This document shows positions 1-7,235 of a stretch of DNA of 28,078 bases, one piece after another. The position numbers and the translations under genes are program-made. Positions within the stretch are counted from its first letter, which is position 1. Each line of letters begins with the position of its first letter. The notes under the pieces were generated by a model. That model searched no databases, had not been told where the DNA came from, and saw only the letters and a program-made list of their open reading frames with translations. Origin of the DNA: a virus; the IMG/VR virus record IMGVR_UViG_3300000116_000153, positions 1-28,078 of that record; one strand, written 5' to 3'.

Positions 1-104
1 TTTTGTCTAAATTTTATTATACCAATTAACTCTGTATTAATAGAATGTTTTTGGTCTTGTATATGATAATCTACTTTATCTTCTTTTTTAGCTAATTCAG
101 CCAT
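1..104 (-). CDS. Hypothetical protein, N-terminal part only (cut by window edge)
   Basis: An open frame starts with ATG at 104 and runs off the left edge, giving 34 residues that begin MAELAKKEDKVDY. A clear AGGAGA ribosome binding site lies just upstream, overlapping the stop of the holin-like gene. The visible part is charged and hydrophilic, with no signal peptide or membrane segment. It is the next gene of the same minus-strand series, directly after the holin candidate, so a lysis or late role is possible. Too little is visible to assign a family. Confidence 0.6.
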   Translation of the reverse strand, partial: MAELAKKEDKVDYHIQDQKHSINTELIGIIKFRQ

Positions 105-114
105 TTATTTTCTC

Positions 115-540
115 CTACTTTGCTACTTGTTTAACTTTTTCGATTGAACGACCAGCAAAGTATGCTGCGTAAACCGTCATTAATAATGTTTGATACACAG
201 GAACATATGCTGCTCCTATTGTAAATGCCTGTTCACCTATTTTTAAGTTTCCATCAAATATACTTAAAACGGTAAATATAGCAGTTAGAAACACCAATGT
301 CAATGGTCTGATATTTTTACTCAACCAACTTCCGTGTTTCATATCAGCTTCCCAACGAGCAGATACTTGAGCTTGTGCTGCTTGTTCTGCCTGAGCTAAT
401 ATTTGTGTAATTCTTTCTTTTGCTGCTGCCTTCTCTTCACCTGATGTGTGTAGATTATCAATAATCCCACCTACATCTTTTAGTGTATCACCACCTAATA
501 GTGAACCTGCTCCTTTTGCTAATGTACTAAGTAACCCCAT
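115..540 (-). CDS. Holin-like protein, GTA 3TM holin type
   Basis: This 141-aa protein probably forms lesions in the inner membrane that release lysis enzymes. Residues 1-20 are Gly/Leu-rich and 35-65 form an Ala/Gln-rich helix. A Trp-containing stretch (W63...D66...S71-W72-L73) leads into an Asn-Ile-Arg-Pro-Leu motif (76-80). Hydrophobic segments follow at about 80-95, 103-113 and 115-130. The D...SWL.KNIRPL pattern followed by membrane helices is typical of the 'holin of 3TMs, for gene-transfer release' family, as is the length. ATG at 540 is preceded by AAAGGAGA. No endolysin is visible in the window. The assignment comes from pattern recognition, not a search. Confidence 0.72.
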   Translation of the reverse strand: MGLLSTLAKGAGSLLGGDTLKDVGGIIDNLHTSGEEKAAAKERITQILAQAEQAAQAQVSARWEADMKHGSWLSKNIRPLTLVFLTAIFTVLSIFDGNLKIGEQAFTIGAAYVPVYQTLLMTVYAAYFAGRSIEKVKQVAK

Positions 541-578
541 TATTTTTCTCCTTTAAAACTATTAATAAATATCAACTT

Positions 579-962
579 TTAAAAAACATCACCTGCAAGA
601 ATGTTATTGATTTCCTTTTCAATACTCTCATCTGTAACATCCAAATTACCTCGCATATCAGCCTTCCATACCTTTTTCTTCGAACCATTGTGATATAAAA
701 CGATAGATGGAAAACTCCTCAATCTCAATTTTCTTACAATGCCCGAGGCCTCTTCCGATTTAACTTCGATAACCTTTGTGTTTTTTAGTCCTTTAACCTT
801 ACCTAAAACTCCATCATCATATGCAGAGTTTTTAGCACTCCATTCTGCAGTAAATTTAACCACCACAAAACCTTTACTCACTTCTTTTTTAAAATTACCA
901 TCATTAATCTGACCTAATAAAAAACTCGTTGATAGTAAAAAGTATAATATATAATTCTTCAT
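579..962 (-). CDS. Exported thioredoxin-fold protein lacking the catalytic cysteines
   Basis: The protein has 127 aa. Residues 1-17 form a signal peptide ending Leu-Leu-Gly with Gln18 next, so the product is probably periplasmic. The body resembles thioredoxin: a strand (FVVVKFTAEW, 32-41), the active-site position, a second strand (VIEVKSEE), and a cis-proline segment (RSFPSIVLYHNG, 82-93). Where thioredoxin has Trp-Cys-x-x-Cys, this protein reads Trp-Ser-Ala-Lys-Asn (41-45), and it contains no cysteine at all. It therefore cannot perform thiol-disulfide exchange and is more likely a binding or scaffold version of the fold. It starts 2 nt after the preceding gene's stop. The fold assignment is fairly secure; the role is unknown. 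Confidence 0.7.
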   Translation of the reverse strand: MKNYILYFLLSTSFLLGQINDGNFKKEVSKGFVVVKFTAEWSAKNSAYDDGVLGKVKGLKNTKVIEVKSEEASGIVRKLRLRSFPSIVLYHNGSKKKVWKADMRGNLDVTDESIEKEINNILAGDVF

Positions 963-964
963 AA

Positions 965-1522
965 CTATTTGTTCCTTTTCTTTGCAATTTGAATTCGAAG
1001 TTCAACATTTTCTTCTTCTAACTTCTCCATTCTGTTAAATAGTTCATCAACATCGTCCATTAATCTACTAATTTCACCTTCATATCTAAGAAACGATATC
1101 GGCCAGTTTTTCTCTTCAATACCAACAGTTGGATACTCACTTTCATAGAGAGTTTCTAATGTTGGTAACTCTTTGGCTTCTTCTATTTCTTGTAATAGCA
1201 TATAGTAACCACCCACACCAGTAGATATCAAACTTATTAAACCAACAATAGTTCCGATAGACATACTAAATTTTGTCCCCATTACTTTATTCTCACTAAT
1301 CTCTACTTCATTTTCCACTTCAACTTCTGATGGTGATTCTCCGTGTGATGTTCCCATCATCAACTCAGATATATCATCATACTCACAGAATCCTTTATCT
1401 ACGAGTATCTCACCAAGTGTTCTTTTATCACCTTTAATCTGAAGCTGTAAAGCCTGATTTAGTTGTCTTTTTGTGATAATATCATTATCACATAATAATT
1501 GACCTATTTTAACTTGTTCCAA
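965..1522 (-). CDS. Membrane protein with MshEN-like (GspE/PilB N-terminal) domain and coiled coil
   Basis: The protein has 185 aa and starts at a TTG codon at 1522, fixed by AGGAGA six bases upstream. Residues 5-28 (K-I-G-x2-L-L...I-I-T...Q-L-x2-A-L-x2-Q) and 35-50 (T-L-G-E-I-L-V-D-K-G) match the tandem motifs of MshEN domains, which occur at the N-terminus of type II secretion/type IV pilus ATPases and in some cases bind c-di-GMP. No ATPase follows. Instead there is an acidic linker (60-80), one membrane helix (about 87-110) and a terminal coiled coil (145-182). The topology suggests a cytoplasmic MshEN domain with the coiled coil in the periplasm. The membrane segment resembles that of the protein at 5768-6169. 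Ligand binding is unproven. Confidence 0.6.
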   Translation of the reverse strand: MEQVKIGQLLCDNDIITKRQLNQALQLQIKGDKRTLGEILVDKGFCEYDDISELMMGTSHGESPSEVEVENEVEISENKVMGTKFSMSIGTIVGLISLISTGVGGYYMLLQEIEEAKELPTLETLYESEYPTVGIEEKNWPISFLRYEGEISRLMDDVDELFNRMEKLEEENVELRIQIAKKRNK

Positions 1523-1532
1523 ATTACTTCTC

Positions 1533-2810
1533 CTACAAACCTAAAAACTGATAATTAAGTCCTACTTTTAATTCGTATGCCGGTCTTTCCCAATAATTTA
1601 AATACTTACCTTCTGAATAAAAACCTAAATTCTCTTTAAGTTTAAATCCAATTATTGCACCTAAATCATAATCCAACCATTGACCAATACCAGCATCTTC
1701 AAATACAAAATCTTGTGGTTCTAAACCATCTTCATCATGAGATTGCCATCTTACAGCATTATGATAAGAGTATTTATCCAAACCATAATGATAAGGATAC
1801 AAACTACCCCACACGTGAATCCAAAAGTTTTCACTATATCTGTAATAATCAACACCGAGTGATAATGATATTTCTCGTTGGTTTCCTAATGCCCTTGTTT
1901 TATCCTCAAACCAATTTTCTAATAGTCTCGGAAAATGATATTGGTAAAACTCTCTATCACTCATTGCCATCAACTTACCATCTTCATTAAACCATCTATA
2001 ATCTTGATTTACATATCCAATAAGTTGTCCGTTACCTACATCATATAGTGCTAATCCATCGTCAAGACCATCTCCAATACCATCACCATTGGTATCTACT
2101 GCATATCCTCTGTCATCTATACCAAAGGCATCTGATGCGAACTCCCACCACGATCCTAAATACCAAGATGAATCAACTACTGTTGGTGCAAACCCATATG
2201 CAGGATGTGTTCTACCTCCGACACCAATAGAAAAGTTTAGACTTGCTTCATCACTTGTAAACTCTTTTCTAAATCTAATATCACCTTGACCATATTGAAT
2301 ATCTTCTAATTCAAAGTTTGCATATTTTACTTTTGCAATAAACAAATCACCGAGATATCTTAAAAAGTATTCTTGTGATTTAAATTTCTCATCCCATCTT
2401 TGGTTTTCAGAATATTTAATTAAATACTCCCAACCCCTTACTTTACCAATTGTTGCTGCTTCATTAAAATTTGTTTCAGTTCCCTTATACCAATCACCAC
2501 CAACTCCTGCATTTTTAACACCTCGTTTTGGTTCGTATTGAAATCTACCGACCTTTCGTATTCCAAAAGACAAATCAAAATCAGGTTTTAATTCCATATC
2601 CTCTCTTACAATACTTACCTCACCATTTAAGTAGTTTTCTATTCCGGTAACAGGATCTATAACTGCTAATCTATACCTATCCTCTTCAAATTTTGGTGAC
2701 GTGAGATTAAACCCACCATAAACAGTAGAATACTTGAAGAAGTCTACTACAAAATTTTGACTATGTGTAAAGGATGTTATCAATATCCCAATAATTACTT
2801 TTTTTAACAT
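1533..2810 (-). CDS. Predicted outer-membrane beta-barrel protein with a calcium-loop insert
   Basis: The protein has 425 aa, starts at ATG 2810 after GGAGAATTAA, and has a signal peptide (1-17) with Gln18 next. The mature part is rich in alternating aromatic/polar strands (for example residues 143-170, 190-200, 315-335 and 385-425) and ends in strand-like Leu-Asn-Tyr-Gln-Phe-Leu-Gly-Leu, consistent with an outer-membrane barrel. Residues 239-250 (D-T-N-G-D-G-I-G-D-G-L-D) form a classic Asp-rich calcium loop, probably in a large extracellular excursion (about 205-280). No specific family was recognised. It sits among other exported proteins. A porin, receptor mimic or receptor-masking protein are all possible. 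Confidence 0.6.
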   Translation of the reverse strand: MLKKVIIGILITSFTHSQNFVVDFFKYSTVYGGFNLTSPKFEEDRYRLAVIDPVTGIENYLNGEVSIVREDMELKPDFDLSFGIRKVGRFQYEPKRGVKNAGVGGDWYKGTETNFNEAATIGKVRGWEYLIKYSENQRWDEKFKSQEYFLRYLGDLFIAKVKYANFELEDIQYGQGDIRFRKEFTSDEASLNFSIGVGGRTHPAYGFAPTVVDSSWYLGSWWEFASDAFGIDDRGYAVDTNGDGIGDGLDDGLALYDVGNGQLIGYVNQDYRWFNEDGKLMAMSDREFYQYHFPRLLENWFEDKTRALGNQREISLSLGVDYYRYSENFWIHVWGSLYPYHYGLDKYSYHNAVRWQSHDEDGLEPQDFVFEDAGIGQWLDYDLGAIIGFKLKENLGFYSEGKYLNYWERPAYELKVGLNYQFLGL

Positions 2811-2828
2811 TTAATTCTCCGTTAAAAC

Positions 2829-3563
2829 TTATTTCCAATTTGCCAAATTTATTAAATTATAACTGAGTCCGAATCCCCAAACTGGACTTGTTAATCCTGT
2901 AACTTTATCATAAGTTATACCAAAAATAGGTCCTAATGATATTTGATTTCTTGGCATTTTTAATTTTACAAGTGCACTTTCACTACCTTTTATTCGTAAT
3001 CCACCTACTTCCATATCATTTATTATTGCCTGAAATGAATTTTTACTTAATCTTTTTATAGTAGGTTCTGCAAGTGCAATTGAACCATCATATTCCAATA
3101 TTGTTTTATACTCTTTTAGTTTATGACCTTCAACTCTGAATCCACTCCTACCAAATACTCTAACATAAGCGTCTTGTGTTCCAAACTCTTGTTCAAATGG
3201 TATAGTTCCTTGTAAATAGGCTGACGATAAAGAAGTTTGAAAACTATCAATTTGAGTTTTTATCATTAGCAACTCTTTTCGTAATACTTTTTTTAGGGAG
3301 TCTTTTTCTGCGATTCTGTCTTTGTTTTCCTTGTTTAAATTATTTATTTCTAAATCTTTTTTACTATTCAACTTATACAAGGAATCCACCTCACCATATA
3401 AGGTATCTATTTTAGTTTTATTGATTGTTATAAGTTCATCTTGTCGTGTCGAATCACCCTTTAGAAAATTCATTTCTTTTTTTGCATAGTAATATCGAGT
3501 TGTAACCAATCCCACAACGAAGATAATATTTATTATAACACCAATAACTGTATCTTTATTCAT
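2829..3563 (-). CDS. Membrane-anchored coiled-coil protein with C-terminal beta domain; spanin-like candidate
   Basis: The protein has 244 aa. Its ATG overlaps the upstream stop in a TAATG junction. Residues 5-27 form an uncleaved N-terminal membrane anchor, 30-110 a long heptad-rich coiled coil (I, L and K/E rich), and 115-205 a beta-rich domain. The C-terminus (about 208-240) has paired strands of the type I-S-L-G-P-I-F-G...W-G-F-G-L-S-Y-N-L. An inner-membrane anchor, a periplasm-spanning coiled coil and a C-terminal beta/outer-membrane-like end recall proteins of Bacteroidota phages proposed as Rz-like spanins. A holin-like gene lies about 2.3 kb downstream, which fits. A structural tether in the same envelope cluster is the alternative. 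Confidence 0.45.
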   Translation of the reverse strand: MNKDTVIGVIINIIFVVGLVTTRYYYAKKEMNFLKGDSTRQDELITINKTKIDTLYGEVDSLYKLNSKKDLEINNLNKENKDRIAEKDSLKKVLRKELLMIKTQIDSFQTSLSSAYLQGTIPFEQEFGTQDAYVRVFGRSGFRVEGHKLKEYKTILEYDGSIALAEPTIKRLSKNSFQAIINDMEVGGLRIKGSESALVKLKMPRNQISLGPIFGITYDKVTGLTSPVWGFGLSYNLINLANWK

Positions 3564-4102
3564 TACTTAACCTTTTTAATTGCATCTCCGATTGCCTTTC
3601 TCAACGCTCCTCCTTGTGCTGAGTTTGTAAAATCATCTGTATCTTCTTGTATCTGTAATCCAGTTGATTGAACAATAGTTGATATTTCACCTATACCCCT
3701 AAAAGACTTTTCTCTACCATTTTTATTATTTTTAACATTTAAAAGAACACTCATTTCTGTACTCGTATTTCTTCTATTAAATAGTCCTATAATACTAAAT
3801 GCCTCGTTTGGTTTTCCCAAATAAACTATCTCAAGACTTGCCACAAAGTCAGCATTATTATCAACTAAGACATATCGAGTTTCTTGAAATAATTCTTCTA
3901 ATATAGATTTTACACTAATGGTAACTTGGTTAGCATCAGCTTCTAAACCGATTCCATCACCTATTTCTACAAAACGAGATATTTGTATCGTTGGTGGTTT
4001 TAAATCCTTACCAATAATTATCGGTTGTGGTAAATCTTGTCCACTTATTATTTTGAACATGAAGAATCCCAATAATATCTTTAATCCGATTCTTGTTTTC
4101 AT
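3563..4102 (-). CDS. Exported CsgG/TolB-N-fold-like protein
   Basis: The protein has 179 aa and starts at ATG 4102 after AGGAGAAAATA. The signal peptide (about 1-21) ends Ile-Ser-Gly with Gln22 next. The mature part follows the order seen in CsgG-like and TolB-N-like folds: a strand ending in Arg-Phe, a helix (SVKSILEELFQET), a strand (RYVLVD), 'ADFVASLEIVYLG', then a long Glu-Met-Ser-Val-Leu-Leu-Asn-Val-Lys strand with a Gly turn, and a C-terminal helix (ALRKAIGDAIKKV). No lipobox is present, so it should be soluble in the periplasm or surface-associated. It lies between a barrel gene and the spanin-like gene. The fold assignment is moderate and the function unknown. Confidence 0.45.
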   Translation of the reverse strand: MKTRIGLKILLGFFMFKIISGQDLPQPIIIGKDLKPPTIQISRFVEIGDGIGLEADANQVTISVKSILEELFQETRYVLVDNNADFVASLEIVYLGKPNEAFSIIGLFNRRNTSTEMSVLLNVKNNKNGREKSFRGIGEISTIVQSTGLQIQEDTDDFTNSAQGGALRKAIGDAIKKVK

Positions 4103-4111
4103 TATTTTCTC

Positions 4112-5104
4112 CTAAAAGTATGAACCAATCATCACACTATAAGTTTTATTTCTAATTCCATAATCATTTACAACAGTATTATATCCCATTGATAAACCAA
4201 TATTGAACGTAAATGCCTTACCGAATTTCCAATCAAATGAAACCGTAGGAAACATAATGAAAGGACTTCGTAAGAATAAATATCTATTATCTTCAGGAAG
4301 TCCTTCATAATATCGTAATAATACATATGCTACATAGTTAGAAAAAGTGATTTCATAGTTCATAAATTCTATTGGGAATCTAATCCCATACACGGAAGTT
4401 AAGTTTGCAAAATCAAAACCACCAACATTACCATACGTTCCTGTCAATACAAACGCTTCTGATGGTGTTTTTGTTAGTGCCTTAGAATACGAACTCGATA
4501 CTAACCAATCCCAACCCTCAAATGTTTGATATATTAACCAAGTTCCATTATATAACTTGTTTTGACTTTTGTTCAATAGTTTAAATGATTGACCAAATGT
4601 AAGGGACGCCTTTTTAAAATCATCTGTAAAATTAAAATTACCATCATATTGACTATTACCATCAAAGCTCTCATTAGTATAGACACTATTATATGATGTA
4701 ACCCACTGTATAGTATCACTCCGAGTGGTAGTTCTGATTGCATAGTTTACTTGCGTTGGTTCAACTGAAATGTCATCTGATTTACCAAATTGTTCGGATA
4801 TGTTACTTGCCAATAATGAACCCAATAACTCTTCTGCAACTCGAACAGCACAAGGAAATAAATCTTCGAAATCTTGATAGACTCCTTGTGCCCATTTTTC
4901 TAATTCTCCATCAAAAACCTGTTCGAATGTAAAAAACTTTGTTCTGTTATAGAAAGTAACTCTGAACCCATCTTCACCATCTTGTGATACCTTGTATGAA
5001 TTAGCCACACTTAGTTGACTACACGGATCTACATATGAATAAAAATATGATTGTGCATAAACTCCACTACAAAATAAAAATATTTTTATTATAGTTTTTA
5101 ACAT
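4112..5104 (-). CDS. Predicted outer-membrane protein, C-terminal beta-barrel
   Basis: The protein has 330 aa with signal peptide 1-17 (...Gly-Val-Tyr-Ala) and Gln18 next. The first half (18-130) is a mixed domain with two Cys residues (28 and 84) that could pair in the periplasm. The second half (about 150-330) has repeated amphipathic strands (for example ASLTFGQSFKLL, TFNIGLSMGYN) and ends Ser-Val-Met-Ile-Gly-Ser-Tyr-Phe. A terminal aromatic residue of this kind is the usual barrel-assembly signal. The gene follows the CsgG-like lipoprotein by 7 nt, with only a weak ribosome binding site, so coupled translation is likely. No named family was recognised. Confidence 0.55.
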   Translation of the reverse strand: MLKTIIKIFLFCSGVYAQSYFYSYVDPCSQLSVANSYKVSQDGEDGFRVTFYNRTKFFTFEQVFDGELEKWAQGVYQDFEDLFPCAVRVAEELLGSLLASNISEQFGKSDDISVEPTQVNYAIRTTTRSDTIQWVTSYNSVYTNESFDGNSQYDGNFNFTDDFKKASLTFGQSFKLLNKSQNKLYNGTWLIYQTFEGWDWLVSSSYSKALTKTPSEAFVLTGTYGNVGGFDFANLTSVYGIRFPIEFMNYEITFSNYVAYVLLRYYEGLPEDNRYLFLRSPFIMFPTVSFDWKFGKAFTFNIGLSMGYNTVVNDYGIRNKTYSVMIGSYF

Positions 5105-5112
5105 TCATTTCT

Positions 5113-5754
5113 TTACCAACCTCGTCTGTCAATTGCCTTGATAACATTGACTACTGCTGTTTCCATAGCCTTATTACCAGCAGAACTCAACGAACTCTGA
5201 TTCCATTCCATATTTGGATTGGCTAAGAATCCTTGACCGATGGTTTTAGCCCTTCCTTGTCCACTTCCTACTACATATTGAGTGTTTTCTAAGTTTACTA
5301 ATTTTACTTGTAAACCTATTATAGTTTCATTTACCATCTGAACCTTACCACCTTTAACATCCTCACTTGCATTTACTGCAAAATCATAAATGGTAACATA
5401 TCCCCAATATTTAGCCTTATCAATCTTTGCGTTATTTGCCTTTAAATCATTCAACATCATTAATTGATTATCTCTGTCAGCTTCTATCATATTAAACCTA
5501 CCAACATAAGATACAACATTTTCAAGTTCTTGTTTTAAACCAAATGCAACCCTTTTTTCACCAAGTTCAGGATATCGTTCTTCGAGTTCTTTATTAAATT
5601 TTAACTCAACGAGCTTTAACCCATCTACTTTGGTAATCACTACTTCGTCTAACGACTTCTGTTTCTCATACTCACCTACATATTGTTCGGTGGAAACTGA
5701 AGCGGCACATCCCATAAAAACCATTAATGTTAGTATTGAGAATATCTTATTCAC
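5113..5754 (-). CDS. Lipoprotein with CsgG-like domain
   Basis: The protein has 213 aa and starts at a GTG codon at 5754, preceded by AGGAGAAGGTA. A short lipoprotein signal ends Val-Phe-Met-Gly-Cys, with Cys16 as the lipidation site. The mature region has the CsgG-type order: a helix (VAFGLKQELENVVSYV), 'GRFNMIEADRDN', a strand after an Ala-Lys-Tyr-Trp-Gly-Tyr-Val segment, then 'IIGLQVKLVNLENTQYVVGS' and a C-terminal Ala-rich helix ending near Ala-Ile-Asp-Arg. CsgG itself forms the curli secretion pore, but this fold is shared by many outer-membrane lipoproteins (LPP20/LpoB-like). No CsgE, CsgF or curli subunit is visible, so a curli role is not supported. It may be the outer-leaflet or periplasmic partner of the neighbouring barrel. 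Confidence 0.5.
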   Translation of the reverse strand: MNKIFSILTLMVFMGCAASVSTEQYVGEYEKQKSLDEVVITKVDGLKLVELKFNKELEERYPELGEKRVAFGLKQELENVVSYVGRFNMIEADRDNQLMMLNDLKANNAKIDKAKYWGYVTIYDFAVNASEDVKGGKVQMVNETIIGLQVKLVNLENTQYVVGSGQGRAKTIGQGFLANPNMEWNQSSLSSAGNKAMETAVVNVIKAIDRRGW

Positions 5755-5767
5755 TACCTTCTCCTTT

Positions 5768-6169
5768 TTATTTAAAGTCCGCTAACGGATCCTTTAATAG
5801 TTTCTCCAATCGTTTAATCTCATTCTGTAATTTATCAATCTTATTTTCTAAGTTGATAATATCACCATCGTAAGATTTAACTTTTGGGTTCTTTAATTTA
5901 TCAACCTTATCACGTAAGTATTTTAGTTCTTCGTCATACTTTAAAAATATCACATCATAAGAATTGAATTTTTCGGTTACGAGTTCAATATCACTTGCAT
6001 CAGCAAAACCAGTAACTACTTCTTCCAACCCATCAATACGACCAGTAAAACTATACCAACCAGCAATGACGGTAGAAAGAAAAGTAACAATAGCAATAAT
6101 ATTATTAATTGATACCTTAAACCCCTTCCCTTTAACTTCTTCAATAGCTTGTTCTATATCTTTTGCCAT
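5768..6169 (-). CDS. Small inner-membrane coiled-coil protein
   Basis: The protein has 133 aa. The start is placed at ATG 6169 (MAKDIEQ) because AGGAGAATAAA sits immediately before it; an in-frame ATG at 6190 lacks such a site. Residues 1-18 are charged and cytoplasmic, about 20-42 are a membrane helix (IIAIVTFLSTVIAGWYSF), and 48-128 are a charged coiled coil likely to lie in the periplasm. The membrane helix and the segment after it resemble those of the MshEN-domain protein (965-1522), which suggests a shared anchor module. It could be spanin-like or a structural tether. No enzymatic motif was seen. Confidence 0.55.
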   Translation of the reverse strand: MAKDIEQAIEEVKGKGFKVSINNIIAIVTFLSTVIAGWYSFTGRIDGLEEVVTGFADASDIELVTEKFNSYDVIFLKYDEELKYLRDKVDKLKNPKVKSYDGDIINLENKIDKLQNEIKRLEKLLKDPLADFK

Positions 6170-6183
6170 TTTATTCTCCTTAA

Positions 6184-6246
6184 TTAACAATCACAGCAAT
6201 TGCAATTATTACATTCTTCACATTTACAGTTTTTACATTTACACAT
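6184..6246 (-). CDS. 20-residue cysteine-rich peptide, metallothionein-like
   Basis: A very short frame reads MCKCKNCKCEECNNCNCCDC and then TAA. Nine of 20 residues are Cys (positions 2, 4, 7, 9, 12, 15, 17, 18, 20), arranged as repeated Cys-x-Cys and Cys-x2-Cys with Lys, Asn, Asp and Glu between, a pattern typical of metal-thiolate peptides. Two features support translation. A GGAGA site lies seven bases upstream, and the ATG overlaps the stop of the PorV-like gene as TAATG, the junction used at five other gene pairs in this window. The next gene begins 14 nt after its stop, behind its own AGGAGA. There is no signal peptide, so it would be cytoplasmic. Function is inferred from composition only. 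Confidence 0.6.
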   Translation of the reverse strand: MCKCKNCKCEECNNCNCCDC

Positions 6247-7130
6247 TATTTCATCTCCATTGTTATTGTTAGTTTAAAAGTTCTACTCAAGGGTAACGTT
6301 TCCATATCATACATATATGGAACATAACTACTTGAAAATATATATTTATCATATAATATATCAAATCCAATAGTTGGATATATTAATCTATGTTCACTAT
6401 CCATATAGTATCCCACCTTTTGAAAAAATACATTTTTGTAATTAAATGTTCCACCGAAAGCTATTGTATTGTATTTTTTAAACACATTTGCCTGACCGAA
6501 CAGATTAAATTCTCTATATGGATATGTTAATGCAACTTCAAGTGACATTGGTATTTCTGCTCTATCTATTTCTACCTTCATAGGTGCCCCAAAGTTTTTT
6601 ATTGCTACATCTAAATCGAGTTCTTTATAAACATTATTAAAGTAAGTTCCAACACCAAATACAAGTCCATGTGCACTTTCAATATGTAAATTGTGTCTAA
6701 TGTATTTCATCTCGAATCCAATCCAAGCATTTTCTAATTTTTTACTTACCGAATCTTTTGTATAATATAAATTACCTGGTGTCCAATTTACTTCTATTAT
6801 CGTAGATGTCGGTTCAAATATTAACTCCGTTACTCCTGTTTCATCTGTTTGTCTTTGGTTACCATATTTAAATGACATTATATTCAATCCAAATGAACGA
6901 TTGTCAATAGTCAAATAATTATATCCCATATCATCAGTAATGTTTCTTAACCACTTTACCTTTGTCAAACTAAATCCATCACTACCCAAAAGGTTACGGG
7001 CCGGATTATTATTAGGTAGATTAACATTACCAATACCACTTGTAATGGCACTCGGAGTTATTGTCAATATATTATTCAATTGACCAAATAATGAACTAAT
7101 AAAAAATAATGATGTTAATACTCTTTTCAT
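6246..7130 (-). CDS. PorV/PorQ-like outer-membrane beta-barrel protein
   Basis: The protein has 294 aa from ATG 7130. That start is preferred over 7151 because AAAGGA precedes it, the signal peptide begins there, and it overlaps the preceding microprotein stop as ATGA. The signal peptide ends Ser-Leu-Phe-Gly, then Gln. The mature N-terminus (ITPSAITSGIGNV...NNPARNL) has the order of the UPF0164/PorV/PorQ barrels: a Ser-Gly-x-Gly turn, then Asn-Pro-Ala. About a dozen beta strands follow to the C-terminus. PorV and PorQ are T9SS outer-membrane partners, PorV being the shuttle that binds cargo sorting domains. The gene follows a T9SS cargo gene with only a microprotein between them, so a cargo/partner pair is likely but unproven. 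Confidence 0.55.
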   Translation of the reverse strand: MKRVLTSLFFISSLFGQLNNILTITPSAITSGIGNVNLPNNNPARNLLGSDGFSLTKVKWLRNITDDMGYNYLTIDNRSFGLNIMSFKYGNQRQTDETGVTELIFEPTSTIIEVNWTPGNLYYTKDSVSKKLENAWIGFEMKYIRHNLHIESAHGLVFGVGTYFNNVYKELDLDVAIKNFGAPMKVEIDRAEIPMSLEVALTYPYREFNLFGQANVFKKYNTIAFGGTFNYKNVFFQKVGYYMDSEHRLIYPTIGFDILYDKYIFSSSYVPYMYDMETLPLSRTFKLTITMEMK

Positions 7131-7225
7131 TTTTTCCTTTTTGATTGCCAAACTTGTAACATTGTTAATCCTCTCATTATCAAAGTTACTACTATTAACG
7201 ATACTATAAAAATAATAAAATCCAT
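7127..7225 (-). CDS. 32-residue single-pass membrane microprotein
   Basis: A short frame begins at ATG 7225, five bases after AGGAGA, and ends with a TGA overlapping the next gene's ATG (ATGA). The peptide starts MDFIIFIVSLIVVTLIMRG, a single hydrophobic helix over residues 2-17, and ends basic (QSKRKK), so the C-terminus should be cytoplasmic. The two coupled junctions and the good ribosome binding site support real translation. It sits between a T9SS cargo gene and a PorV-like barrel gene, so it may be a small accessory factor, or it may serve mainly to couple translation. Confidence 0.55.
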   Translation of the reverse strand: MDFIIFIVSLIVVTLIMRGLTMLQVWQSKRKK

Positions 7226-7235
7226 TTTACTCTCC

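Noticed and set aside
3563-5754. Curli secretion operon
   Set aside because: Only CsgG-like folds are seen; there is no CsgE, CsgF or curli repeat protein.
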